A DNA stretch of 36,106 nucleotides, from positions 1-36,106 of the forward strand of contig NZ_CALXFV010000009.1 of the NCBI RefSeq assembly GCF_944387675.1, in the 5' to 3' direction. Below the pieces are notes generated by a model that saw only the letters and a list, made by a program, of their open reading frames with translations, ran no database searches and was not told the origin of the DNA. Shown here piece after piece: positions 9,706 to 16,836 of the stretch (position 1 is its first letter; each line of letters begins with the position of its first letter). The stretch comes from an uncultured Flavonifractor sp. (GTDB lineage Bacteria; Bacillota; Clostridia; Oscillospirales; Oscillospiraceae). Both the position numbers and the translations under genes were made by a program.

Positions 9706-10889
9706 ATTACGATGAAATACTCAGCCAGCGCATCCAGGCGGTCAAGCCCTCCGGCATCCGGCGCTTTTTCGACATTTTGGAGGAGATGAAGGACGCCATC
9801 TCCCTGGGTATTGGAGAGCCGGACTTCGTCACCCCCTGGCACATCCGGGACGCGGGCATCTATTCTCTGGAGAAGGGCTTTACCAAGTACACCGGCAACG
9901 CCGGTATGGCCGAGCTGCGGCGGGAGATTGCCGCCTACCTGGAGCGCCGGTTCGACCTGCACTACGACTTCGCCCACCAGATCATCGTCACCGTGGGCGG
10001 CAGCGAGGCCATTGACCTGTCCCTGCGCTGCCTGCTCAACCCCGGGGACGAGGTGATTGTCCCCATCCCCTCCTTTGTGTGCTATGGCCCCCTGGCCTCC
10101 ATGGCAGGCGGCACCCCGGTGTATGTGGAGCTGAAGGCGGAAAATGAGTTTCGCCTCACTCCGGAGCAGCTGCGCACCGCCATCACCCCCCGCACCAAGG
10201 TGCTGGTCCTCCCCTTCCCCTCCAACCCCACCGGCGGGATCATGGAGCGGGCGGATCTGGAGGCCATTGCCGACGTGCTCCGGGGGACCAATATCATGGT
10301 GCTCTCCGATGAGATCTATGCCGAGCTGACCTATGGCCAGCACCACGTATCCATGGCCAACCTGCCCGACATGTACGAGCGCACCGTGGTGGTCAACGGC
10401 TTCTCCAAAAGCCACGCCATGACCGGCTGGCGTATGGGCTACGTCTGCGGTCCCGCCCCGGTGGTTCAGCAGATGCTCAAGCTCCACCAGTTCGGCATCA
10501 TGTCCGCCCCCACCACCAGCCAGTACGCCGCCATCGAGGCCATGCGCAACGGCGACCGGGACATTGAGCACATGCGGGATGAGTATGACGGACGCCGCCG
10601 CTACCTGGTGGAGGGCCTGCGCCGCATCGGCCTGCCCTGCTTCGAGCCCAAGGGTGCCTTCTATGTGTTCCCCGACATCCGGGGGACCGGGCTGACCTCC
10701 GACGACTTCTGTGAGCGCTTTTTAATGGAGGAGCGGGTGGCGGTCATCTCCGGCTCCGCCTTCGGCCCCGGCGGCGAGGGCTTTGTCCGCTGCTGCTACG
10801 CCACCTCCATGAAGGACATCGCCGAGGCCCTGACCCGGCTGGATAATTTCCTCACCAACCTGAAGAAAAAGCAGGAGCGGGACGGATAA
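9702..10889 (+). CDS. PLP-dependent class I/II aminotransferase, AlaT/aromatic-type
   Basis: A fold-type I aminotransferase of 395 residues, cytoplasmic, transferring an amino group between an amino acid and a 2-oxoacid. Family marks include SLGIGEPDFVTPWHIRDAG near the N-end, the YTGNAGMAELR cofactor-side motif, PFPSNPTGG, DEIYAEL (PLP-ring Asp), GFSKSHAMTGWRMGY with the Schiff-base Lys, and the substrate-carboxylate Arg region GFVRCCYATS. ATG 9702-9704 overlaps the stop of the Lrp gene and AAGGAG lies 11 nt upstream; a GTG four codons earlier is less likely. The pairing with an Lrp regulator resembles alaR-alaT, suggesting pyruvate/alanine, but ThrH downstream leaves a role linked to serine or homoserine open. 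Substrate cannot be set from sequence. Confidence 0.9.
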   Translation: MNYDEILSQRIQAVKPSGIRRFFDILEEMKDAISLGIGEPDFVTPWHIRDAGIYSLEKGFTKYTGNAGMAELRREIAAYLERRFDLHYDFAHQIIVTVGGSEAIDLSLRCLLNPGDEVIVPIPSFVCYGPLASMAGGTPVYVELKAENEFRLTPEQLRTAITPRTKVLVLPFPSNPTGGIMERADLEAIADVLRGTNIMVLSDEIYAELTYGQHHVSMANLPDMYERTVVVNGFSKSHAMTGWRMGYVCGPAPVVQQMLKLHQFGIMSAPTTSQYAAIEAMRNGDRDIEHMRDEYDGRRRYLVEGLRRIGLPCFEPKGAFYVFPDIRGTGLTSDDFCERFLMEERVAVISGSAFGPGGEGFVRCCYATSMKDIAEALTRLDNFLTNLKKKQERDG

Positions 10890-10902
10890 AGGAGGAGTAA
10901 AC

Positions 10903-11505
10903 ATGTACATCACCTGTCTGGATATGGAGGGGGTTCTGGTCCCGGAAATCTGGATTGCCTTCTCCCAGGCCACCGGCATCCCGGAGTTGCGCCGCACCAC
11001 CCGGGACGAGCCGGACTACAACAAGCTGATGAACTTCCGGCTGGACATTCTGAGGGAGCACCACCTGGGCCTGAAGGAGATTCAGCAGGTCATCGCCACC
11101 ATCGACCCGCTGCCCGGCGCCAAGGAATTTCTGGACGAGCTGCGTTCCTTCACCCAGGTGATCATTCTCAGCGACACCTTTGAGCAGTTTGCCCAGCCCC
11201 TGATGCGCAAGCTGGGCTGGCCCACCCTGTTCTGCAACACCCTGGAGGTGGCTCCCGACGGCGCCATCACCGGCTTCCAGATGCGCTGCCCCCAGTCCAA
11301 GCTGACCACGGTGAAGGCCCTCCAGTCCATCGGCTATGACACCATCGCCGCCGGGGACAGCTTCAACGATCTGGGTATGATCCAGGCCAGCAAGGCGGGC
11401 TTTTTATTCAAGAGTACCCCTCAGATCAAGGCCGACCATCCGGAGCTGCCCGCCTATGAGGAGTTCTCCGATCTGCTGGCCGCCATCCGGGGGGCCATGC
11501 GCTGA
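10903..11505 (+). CDS. thrH: ThrH-type phosphoserine phosphatase / homoserine phosphotransferase
   Basis: This 200-residue HAD-superfamily protein closely follows Pseudomonas ThrH, which removes phosphate from phosphoserine and can pass it to homoserine. Motif I reads CLDMEGVLVPEIW: nucleophile Asp7, with Glu9 at the usual second Asp, the ThrH hallmark. Next come RTTRDEPDYNKLM in the small cap, VIATIDPLPGAKEF, motif II ILSDTFEQF, the FPT-like GWPTLFCN region, Lys and the acidic motif AAGDSFNDLGM. GGAGG lies 7 nt before ATG. It follows the aminotransferase by 13 bp and precedes the DUF1015 gene, so it is probably co-transcribed and would complete serine synthesis (phosphoserine to serine). Confidence 0.93.
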   Translation: MYITCLDMEGVLVPEIWIAFSQATGIPELRRTTRDEPDYNKLMNFRLDILREHHLGLKEIQQVIATIDPLPGAKEFLDELRSFTQVIILSDTFEQFAQPLMRKLGWPTLFCNTLEVAPDGAITGFQMRCPQSKLTTVKALQSIGYDTIAAGDSFNDLGMIQASKAGFLFKSTPQIKADHPELPAYEEFSDLLAAIRGAMR

Positions 11506-11544
11506 CCCCATTTCCCCGGCTTTTGAACCGGGCAGAGGAAGTGA

Positions 11545-12834
11545 GTGAGAGAAATGACTCACGCATTTGACCAGCTCCCCTTCCGCCCCGCCGATATTCT
11601 GCTGCCCCAGAACTGCGCCTACGACAAGTGGTCAGTGGTGGCCTGCGACCAGTACACCTCCCAGCCGGAATACTGGCAGCGGGTGGAGGAATCGGTGGGT
11701 TCCGCCCCCTCCTCCCTGCGGCTGATCCTGCCGGAGAGCTGCCTGGACGGCCCCAACGTGGAGACCGACATTATGGAGGTCAACAACACCATGACCCGCT
11801 ACCTGCGGGAGGACCGATTCAAGACCCTGCCCAACGCTCTTATCTATGTAGAGCGGCGGCTGGAGGAGGGACAGATCCGCCGCGGCCTGGTGGGCATGGT
11901 GGATCTGGAGCAGTATGACTATGAGCCCGGCTCCGGCGCGGCCATCCGGGCCACCGAGGGGACCGTCCTCTCCCGCATCCCGCCCCGTGTGGCGGTGCGG
12001 AAGAACGCCCCCCTGGAGCTGCCCCATGCGATGCTGCTGGCCGACGACCCCCGGAAAACCGTTCTGGAACCTCTGGCCGGGCGTACCGGCCGGATGGAGC
12101 TGCTGTACGACTTTGACCTGATGGAGCGGGGCGGCCACATTACCGGCTGGAAGCTGGATACCGAGAGCATGGAGCTGGTAGCCCGGGCTCTGACCGCTCT
12201 GGCCGACCCGGCCACCTTCCGGGCGCGGTATCAGGTGGCGGATGCCCCGGTCATGCTTTTCGCCGTGGGGGACGGCAACCACTCCCTGGCCACCGCCAAG
12301 GAGTGCTATGAGCGGCAGAAGCGGCTCAATCCTCCGGAGCGCTGGGCCAGTCTGCCCGCCCGGTTCGCCCTGTGCGAGCTGGTCAACCTCCACGACCCCG
12401 CCCTGGAATTTGAGGCCATTCACCGGGTCCTTTTCGGAGTGGAACCGGTGGAGCTGGTGGCGGCCCTGTGCGCCGCCTTTCCCGGCGCCCATCCCGGCGG
12501 CGGGAAGGGACACGTGCTCCGCTACGTCCACGCCGGCGGCGAGGGTGCGCTCACCATTCCCAGCCCCACGACCCAGCTGGAGGTGGGGACGCTTCAGCCC
12601 TTCCTGGACCAGTATGTGAAGGGCCACGGCGGACGTATTGATTACATCCACGGGGAGGATGTGGCCAGGCAGCTGGCCAGGCAGCGGGGCAATCTGGCCT
12701 TTCTGCTTCCCCCCATGGGCAAGGACCAGCTCTTTCCCACCGTCATCCGGGACGGGGTGCTCCCCCGCAAGACCTTTTCCATGGGCCACGCCCATGACAA
12801 GCGCTTCTACCTGGAGGCGAGAAAGATCCGATAA
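11545..12834 (+). CDS. DUF1015 family protein
   Basis: A 429-residue soluble protein matching the DUF1015 family; its function is not established. Visible marks are PFRPADILLP near the N-end, the CAYDKWSVVACDQYTSQPEYW segment, VNNTMTRYLRED, and FAVGDGNHSLATAKECYE at about residues 239-255. That last motif resembles the DGHHR-type loop of ParB-like proteins, including the free-serine kinases SerK and SbnI; this comparison is from memory and is inference. The start is GTG 11545 with AGAGGA 5 nt upstream; ATG at 11554 is the alternative. It lies 39 bp after thrH and is followed by ispE after 12 bp. DUF1015 genes often lie with serine-biosynthesis genes in Clostridia, which fits here. Confidence 0.88.
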   Translation: MREMTHAFDQLPFRPADILLPQNCAYDKWSVVACDQYTSQPEYWQRVEESVGSAPSSLRLILPESCLDGPNVETDIMEVNNTMTRYLREDRFKTLPNALIYVERRLEEGQIRRGLVGMVDLEQYDYEPGSGAAIRATEGTVLSRIPPRVAVRKNAPLELPHAMLLADDPRKTVLEPLAGRTGRMELLYDFDLMERGGHITGWKLDTESMELVARALTALADPATFRARYQVADAPVMLFAVGDGNHSLATAKECYERQKRLNPPERWASLPARFALCELVNLHDPALEFEAIHRVLFGVEPVELVAALCAAFPGAHPGGGKGHVLRYVHAGGEGALTIPSPTTQLEVGTLQPFLDQYVKGHGGRIDYIHGEDVARQLARQRGNLAFLLPPMGKDQLFPTVIRDGVLPRKTFSMGHAHDKRFYLEARKIR

Positions 12835-12846
12835 GGAGGCAGGGAC

Positions 12847-13731
12847 ATGGCAGTGATGGAGGTTTTCGCGTATGCCAAGCTGAACCTCTCCCTGGATGTT
12901 CTGGAGCGGCGGCCGGACGGCTACCATGAGATGCGGATGGTGATGCAGACCGTCACGCTCCGGGACAAGCTCACCCTGGAGACCGGCACCGGTGCGCCCC
13001 TGCAAATGCACAGCAATCTGGGCTTTCTTCCCGCCGATGAGCACAATCTGGCGGCGGCGGCGGCTCTGCGGCTGTGCCGGGAGGCGGGGGCTGACCCCGG
13101 CGGGCTGTCCATCTCTCTGGACAAGCACATTCCGGTATGCGCCGGCATGGCCGGCGGCAGCGCCGATGCCGCCGCCGTACTCCGGGGCCTGAACCGGCTG
13201 ATGGGACTGGGCCTGTCCCGGCGGCGGCTGGAGGAGATCGGCGCCGCGGTGGGTTCCGACGTCCCCTACTGCGTGGGGGGCGGCACCGCCCTGGCGGAGG
13301 GGAGAGGAGAGCTTCTCACCCCCCTGCCCCCTCTGCCGGAGTGCCGGGTGGTGCTGTGCAAGCCCGCCTTCTCCGTGTCCACGCCGGAGCTGTTCAAGGC
13401 GCTGGATGGCTGCCGTATCCGCCGCAGGCCGGACACCACCGGTCTGGCGGAAGCACTGGCTGCGGGGGATCTGACCGGGGTGGCCAGGCGGATGTACAAC
13501 GTGTTTGAGGACGTGCTGCCCCAGCGGCGGTACCAGGAAATCTGCGCCATTAAAAACAGCTTGATTCAGCACGGGGCGCTGGGCGCCTCCATGAGCGGCA
13601 CCGGCCCCACCGTCTTCGGCCTGTTCCACTGCGGGGAGGCGGCAGAGCGGGCCTATGCCGCCCTGCGCCAGCAGTATCAGGAGACCTTCCTGGTGGAGTC
13701 GGCAGGCACGTTGATGGAAAAAGAGGTATAA
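12847..13731 (+). CDS. ispE: 4-diphosphocytidyl-2-C-methyl-D-erythritol kinase (IspE)
   Basis: IspE phosphorylates CDP-methylerythritol in the MEP pathway to isoprenoid precursors. The 294-residue product is a GHMP kinase of normal length. It has YAKLNLSLDVLERRPDGYHE at the N-end (substrate-binding Lys11), the ATP-binding glycine loop PVCAGMAGGSADAA at about 96-109, GSDVPYCVGGGTALAEGRGE with the catalytic Asp, and the C-terminal MSGTGPTVFGLF glycine motif. AGGAGG is 8 nt before ATG. It is last in the plus-strand operon and ends just before a hairpin terminator that overlaps the start region of spoIIR. Confidence 0.95.
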   Translation: MAVMEVFAYAKLNLSLDVLERRPDGYHEMRMVMQTVTLRDKLTLETGTGAPLQMHSNLGFLPADEHNLAAAAALRLCREAGADPGGLSISLDKHIPVCAGMAGGSADAAAVLRGLNRLMGLGLSRRRLEEIGAAVGSDVPYCVGGGTALAEGRGELLTPLPPLPECRVVLCKPAFSVSTPELFKALDGCRIRRRPDTTGLAEALAAGDLTGVARRMYNVFEDVLPQRRYQEICAIKNSLIQHGALGASMSGTGPTVFGLFHCGEAAERAYAALRQQYQETFLVESAGTLMEKEV

Positions 13732-13755
13732 AACAGAAGATCACCGTCCAAAATG
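13726..13755 (+). promoter_or_regulatory. Candidate sigma-F promoter for spoIIR
   Basis: GTATA (13726-13730), a 15-bp spacer and GTCCAAAATG (13746-13755). This follows the sigma-F pattern GywTA-15-GgnrAnAnTw at the key G, A, A and T positions. In Bacillus spoIIR is read by sigma-F in the forespore, so the match is in the expected place. Predicted start about 13761. Confidence 0.6.
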
Positions 13756-13786
13756 GAGTCAAATCCAAATTGGACGGTGACTTTTT
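13741..13786 (+). terminator. Intrinsic terminator of the ispE operon, overlapping the spoIIR start region
   Basis: An 11-bp perfect stem (13741-13751 with 13770-13780) with an 18-nt loop is followed by CTTTTT. The spoIIR ATG (13789) follows the T run directly, and the only ribosome-site-like sequence for spoIIR (GGACGG) is inside the 3' arm. Confidence 0.75.
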
Positions 13787-13788
13787 AC

Positions 13789-14430
13789 ATGAAACAAACT
13801 GCCTTGTCACATAGACTGCGCCGCTGGGAGCTGGCCCTGCTGCTGGGGACAGCTCTGGCCGCTCTGCTGGGGGTCTGGCTGGACGGCGGCCAGAGCGCCC
13901 TGGCCGACCGGGTCATCCGCCTGCACGTGCTGGCCAATTCCGACAGCCAGGCAGACCAAGTCCTGAAGCTGGAGGTGCGGGACCGGGTGCTGGCCGCCGC
14001 CGAAGCCTGCCTGCCGCCGGATGCCACCCGGGAGGAGACCGAGGCCATTCTCCAGACTCACCTGGAGGAGCTGGCCGCCGCCGGCGCCCACGCGGTGGCG
14101 GCGGCGGGATATGACTACCCGGTAACCGCCCAGCTGGTGGAGGACGCCTGGTTTCCCACCAAGCAATACGCAGATTTTGCCCTTCCCGCCGGGCAGTACA
14201 CCGCCCTGCGGGTAGTGATCGGAGCGGGCGCAGGGCAGAACTGGTGGTGCGTGCTCTTCCCACCTCTGTGCCTGGGCTCTGTCACTGAGTCCGCCGCCCA
14301 GACTGCCCTCAGCGCCGGGCTGAGCGAAGATCAGGTGGCCCTGATTACCGGAGAAGACGGGGGTTATGTGATCAAGTTCAGGGCCATGGAGCTGTGGGAC
14401 GCGGTGAAGCAGCGCCTGTCCGGCGGCTGA
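13789..14430 (+). CDS. spoIIR: Stage II sporulation protein R (SpoIIR)
   Basis: SpoIIR is made in the forespore under sigma-F and is exported to trigger SpoIIGA to cleave pro-sigma-E in the mother cell. The 213-residue product has a charged N-end followed by a hydrophobic segment (about 11-29), then the family signature RLHVLANSDSQADQVLKLEVRD, WFPTKQYADFALPAGQY, and WWCVLFPPLC near the C-end. The start is ATG 13789; an upstream in-frame ATG at 13753 would run through the terminator hairpin and is rejected. It has a weak ribosome site and a sigma-F-like promoter at 13726-13755. It converges on wecB with only 7 bp between the stops. The gene shows the host forms endospores. Confidence 0.93.
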   Translation: MKQTALSHRLRRWELALLLGTALAALLGVWLDGGQSALADRVIRLHVLANSDSQADQVLKLEVRDRVLAAAEACLPPDATREETEAILQTHLEELAAAGAHAVAAAGYDYPVTAQLVEDAWFPTKQYADFALPAGQYTALRVVIGAGAGQNWWCVLFPPLCLGSVTESAAQTALSAGLSEDQVALITGEDGGYVIKFRAMELWDAVKQRLSGG

Positions 14431-14437
14431 GCACCCT

Positions 14438-15544
14438 TTACACCTGGGTCTGACCCAGCTGGAGGATATCCGCAATCCGCCTGCTGGCCAGGCCGTCCCC
14501 ATAGGGGTTGCTGGCGGTGCTCATGCTCCGGTATACCGCCGGGTCCTCCAGCAGCTCCTGGAAGCTGCGGTAGATGGTCTGCTCATCCGTACCCACCAGA
14601 CGCAGCGTGCCGGCGGCGATGCCCTCCGGCCGTTCGGTGGTGTCCCGCATCACCAGCACCGGCTTGCCCAGGGAGGGTGCCTCCTCCTGGATGCCGCCGG
14701 AGTCGGTGAGAATCAGATAGCTCCGTGCCAGGAAGTTGTGAAAATCCAGCACATCCAGCGGTTCAATCATCCGAATACGGGGGTCGTCCCCCAAAATCCG
14801 GCCGGCGGTCTCCCGCACCGCCGGATTCATGTGGATGGGATAGATGGCCTTGACATCCGGGTGCTGGTCGCACACCCTGCGGATGGCCCGGAACATGTGC
14901 TCCATGGGCTGGCCCAGGTTTTCCCGCCGGTGGGCGGTAATGAGGATCAGGCGGCTGCCCGCCGCCCACTCCAGTTGGGGATGGGTATAGTCCGGGCGGA
15001 CGGTGGTTTTCAGCGCGTCAATGGCGGTGTTTCCGGTGACGTAGATCCGCTCCGCCGGCTTCCCCTCCCGCAGCAGATTTTCCCGGGCCAACTGGGTGGG
15101 AGCAAAGTTATATTGACTGATGATGCTTACCGCCTGGCGGTTGAACTCCTCCGGGAAGGGAGAGTAAATGTTGTAGGTGCGCAGGCCGGCCTCCACATGG
15201 CCCACAGGGATCTGGAGGTAGAAACAGGCCAGGGCGGTGACAAAGGTGGTGGAGGTGTCCCCGTGGACCAGAACCACGTCGGGCTGCTCCGCCTCCAGTA
15301 CCTGCCGGATGCTCAGCAGGATGCTGGCCGTCACGTCAAAGAGGGTCTGCCGGTCCTTCATTACCGAAAGGTCATAGTCGGGCGCCACCTGAAAAGCCTC
15401 CAGCACCTGGTCCAGCATCTGCCGGTGCTGGCCGGTGACGCACACCACCGTGCGCAGCCCCTCCCTGCCCTTGAGCTCGTTGACCAGGGGACACATTTTG
15501 ATGGCCTCAGGCCGGGTCCCAAACACAAGCATGATTTTCTTCAT
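14438..15544 (-). CDS. wecB: UDP-N-acetylglucosamine 2-epimerase, non-hydrolysing
   Basis: This cytoplasmic enzyme interconverts UDP-GlcNAc and UDP-ManNAc, the precursor for wall polymers. The 368-residue product has the family length and motifs: MLVFGTRPEAIKM at the N-end, VCVTGQHRQMLDQVL, VLVHGDTSTTFV, GHVEAGLRT, LITAHRRENLG, and LTDSGGIQEEAPSLGKPVLVMRDTTERPEG split across the nucleotide site. GGAGGAG lies about 11 nt before ATG 15542-15544. It is downstream of, and co-directional with, two SLH-protein genes. ManNAc-containing, pyruvylated wall polymer is the known ligand of SLH domains, so the enzyme may supply the polymer these proteins bind (inference). In Gram-positives the same gene is also called mnaA. 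Confidence 0.95.
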   Translation of the reverse strand: MKKIMLVFGTRPEAIKMCPLVNELKGREGLRTVVCVTGQHRQMLDQVLEAFQVAPDYDLSVMKDRQTLFDVTASILLSIRQVLEAEQPDVVLVHGDTSTTFVTALACFYLQIPVGHVEAGLRTYNIYSPFPEEFNRQAVSIISQYNFAPTQLARENLLREGKPAERIYVTGNTAIDALKTTVRPDYTHPQLEWAAGSRLILITAHRRENLGQPMEHMFRAIRRVCDQHPDVKAIYPIHMNPAVRETAGRILGDDPRIRMIEPLDVLDFHNFLARSYLILTDSGGIQEEAPSLGKPVLVMRDTTERPEGIAAGTLRLVGTDEQTIYRSFQELLEDPAVYRSMSTASNPYGDGLASRRIADILQLGQTQV

Positions 15545-15602
15545 CGTTCCACTGCTCCTCCGGCGGCTTCGGCTGGCCCGCCCAAACTTGTCCCAAGGAT
15601 GG

Positions 15603-15633
15603 AAGGGGGCGTTGCAAAACGCAACGCCCCCTT
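15603..15633. terminator. Intergenic hairpin between SLH gene and wecB
   Basis: A 13-bp perfect stem (15603-15615 with 15621-15633) has an AAAAC loop. The strongest T run (GGGTTTTT) is on the plus side; on the minus side it follows the SLH stop at 15643 and is followed by TTCCATCC, so termination of SLH transcripts may be partial, with read-through into wecB. Confidence 0.6.
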
Positions 15634-15642
15634 GGGTTTTTA

Positions 15643-16752
15643 CTACGCTATCTGTACGCCAAAGTAGTCCATGACGGTATAGATCTCTTCCGTAGTCCCC
15701 AGGCGCACCACCACATTGTTGATTTGGTTCAGTTGGTCTTCGGTCAGCTTGTTATAGTCCGCCTTCAGCTGGTCGATCTCGTCGGCATAGCGGGTCTGAA
15801 TGTAGTCCTTGTCCAGGAAATGACCCGCTTCCCGCTGGGCCAGGGCGTCCTCAACGCAGCCCATCAGAATGGCCATGCAATCCTGCACCTCCTGGTCGGT
15901 GGTGGGAAGGAATGCGGAATTGCGGTAGTTCTCCAGCATGGTGGTCAGATAGCCGGCTACCTGGGCCTCCTCGGCCTTCTCCTCCTCGGTGGGTTCCTCC
16001 GGCTTCACGGTCTCCTCAGGAGGAAGCACACCACCGCCGCCGGTCCCCCCCTCGGGGTCTTCAGTCTCCTGGGGCGGCACGGTCTCCTCGGGGGGCTGCT
16101 CCCCCCAGTTCTCCACAGCCTGGACCAGGCGCACCACAATGGTAGCCACCTCCGCCCGGCTGGCGGGCTGGTCGGGCCGAATGGCCACGCCGCCGTCCTG
16201 GGGGATGCCGGTGAGCAGACCCAGCGCCACGCAGGCGCTCACTTCCTTCACCGCATAATCGTGAATCAGGTCCTTGTCCACAAAGGCAGTCTCCTGGCTC
16301 TCATAGGCGGACAGGTCCTCCTGGACAAACTGCTTCAGGAACCGGGCCATCACCAGGCACATCTGCTCCCGGGTGATCTGGTCGTCGGGGAGGAAGCGGC
16401 CGTCCCCCACGCCCATGACCAGGCCGTTTTCATCCGCCCAGGCCACGTAGGGGGCGTAGTACGCATCCCCGCTCACATCGGAAAACGCCTGCTCCTGGGT
16501 GGCAGGCTCATAGTGGCCCAGCTTCTGGGCCGTCATGGCCAGCACTTTCACAAACATTCCGCGGGTAGTGGTCATCTCGGGGGAGAAGTTGTTCCCACCC
16601 GTCCCCTCAAAAATGCCCCAGTCGCTCACCTGGGAAATGGCCTGCTGGCCCCAATGCCCTTGCACGTCGTCAAAATCCCGGGCGGAGGCCGCGGAAACGA
16701 GCAGGGTGGCCGCCATCAGAACGGACAGGCAGCCGCTAAGGATGCGCTTCAT
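15643..16752 (-). CDS. Secreted protein with three SLH repeats
   Basis: A 369-residue exported protein with a signal peptide (MKRILSGCLSVLMAATLLVSAASA). Three S-layer-homology repeats follow: about 25-70 (FDDVQGHWGQQAISQVSDWG), about 85-135 (FSDVSGDAYYAPYVAWADENG) and about 150-205 (ending RAEVATIVVRLV). Then come a Pro/Glu/Gly-rich linker (about 212-260) and a C-terminal helical region of about 105 residues that I do not recognise. SLH repeats hold proteins to the secondary wall polymer, so this is likely a surface-attached protein. The start is ATG 16750-16752 with AAAGGAG 5 nt upstream; an upstream in-frame start at 16776 falls inside a hairpin and is rejected. Confidence 0.88.
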   Translation of the reverse strand: MKRILSGCLSVLMAATLLVSAASARDFDDVQGHWGQQAISQVSDWGIFEGTGGNNFSPEMTTTRGMFVKVLAMTAQKLGHYEPATQEQAFSDVSGDAYYAPYVAWADENGLVMGVGDGRFLPDDQITREQMCLVMARFLKQFVQEDLSAYESQETAFVDKDLIHDYAVKEVSACVALGLLTGIPQDGGVAIRPDQPASRAEVATIVVRLVQAVENWGEQPPEETVPPQETEDPEGGTGGGGVLPPEETVKPEEPTEEEKAEEAQVAGYLTTMLENYRNSAFLPTTDQEVQDCMAILMGCVEDALAQREAGHFLDKDYIQTRYADEIDQLKADYNKLTEDQLNQINNVVVRLGTTEEIYTVMDYFGVQIA

Positions 16753-16770
16753 ATGTTCTCCTTTCACACA

Positions 16771-16805
16771 GCCCACAGGACACGCATATTGCGTGTCCTG
16801 TGGGC
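16771..16805. repeat. 16-bp perfect inverted repeat upstream of the SLH gene
   Basis: Arms 16771-16786 and 16790-16805 pair perfectly with a 3-nt loop. It lies between the stop of the larger SLH gene (16837) and the ribosome site of the smaller one (about 16758-16764). No T run follows on the minus strand, so it may act as a processing, stability or attenuation element rather than a plain terminator. Confidence 0.7.
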
Positions 16806-16836
16806 GTGTTCTTATTCCATTTGCTCTGTGATCAGA

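Noticed and set aside
13753-13788. Upstream ATG as start of spoIIR
   Set aside because: It would translate the terminator hairpin, has no ribosome site, and adds residues that are not part of the family.
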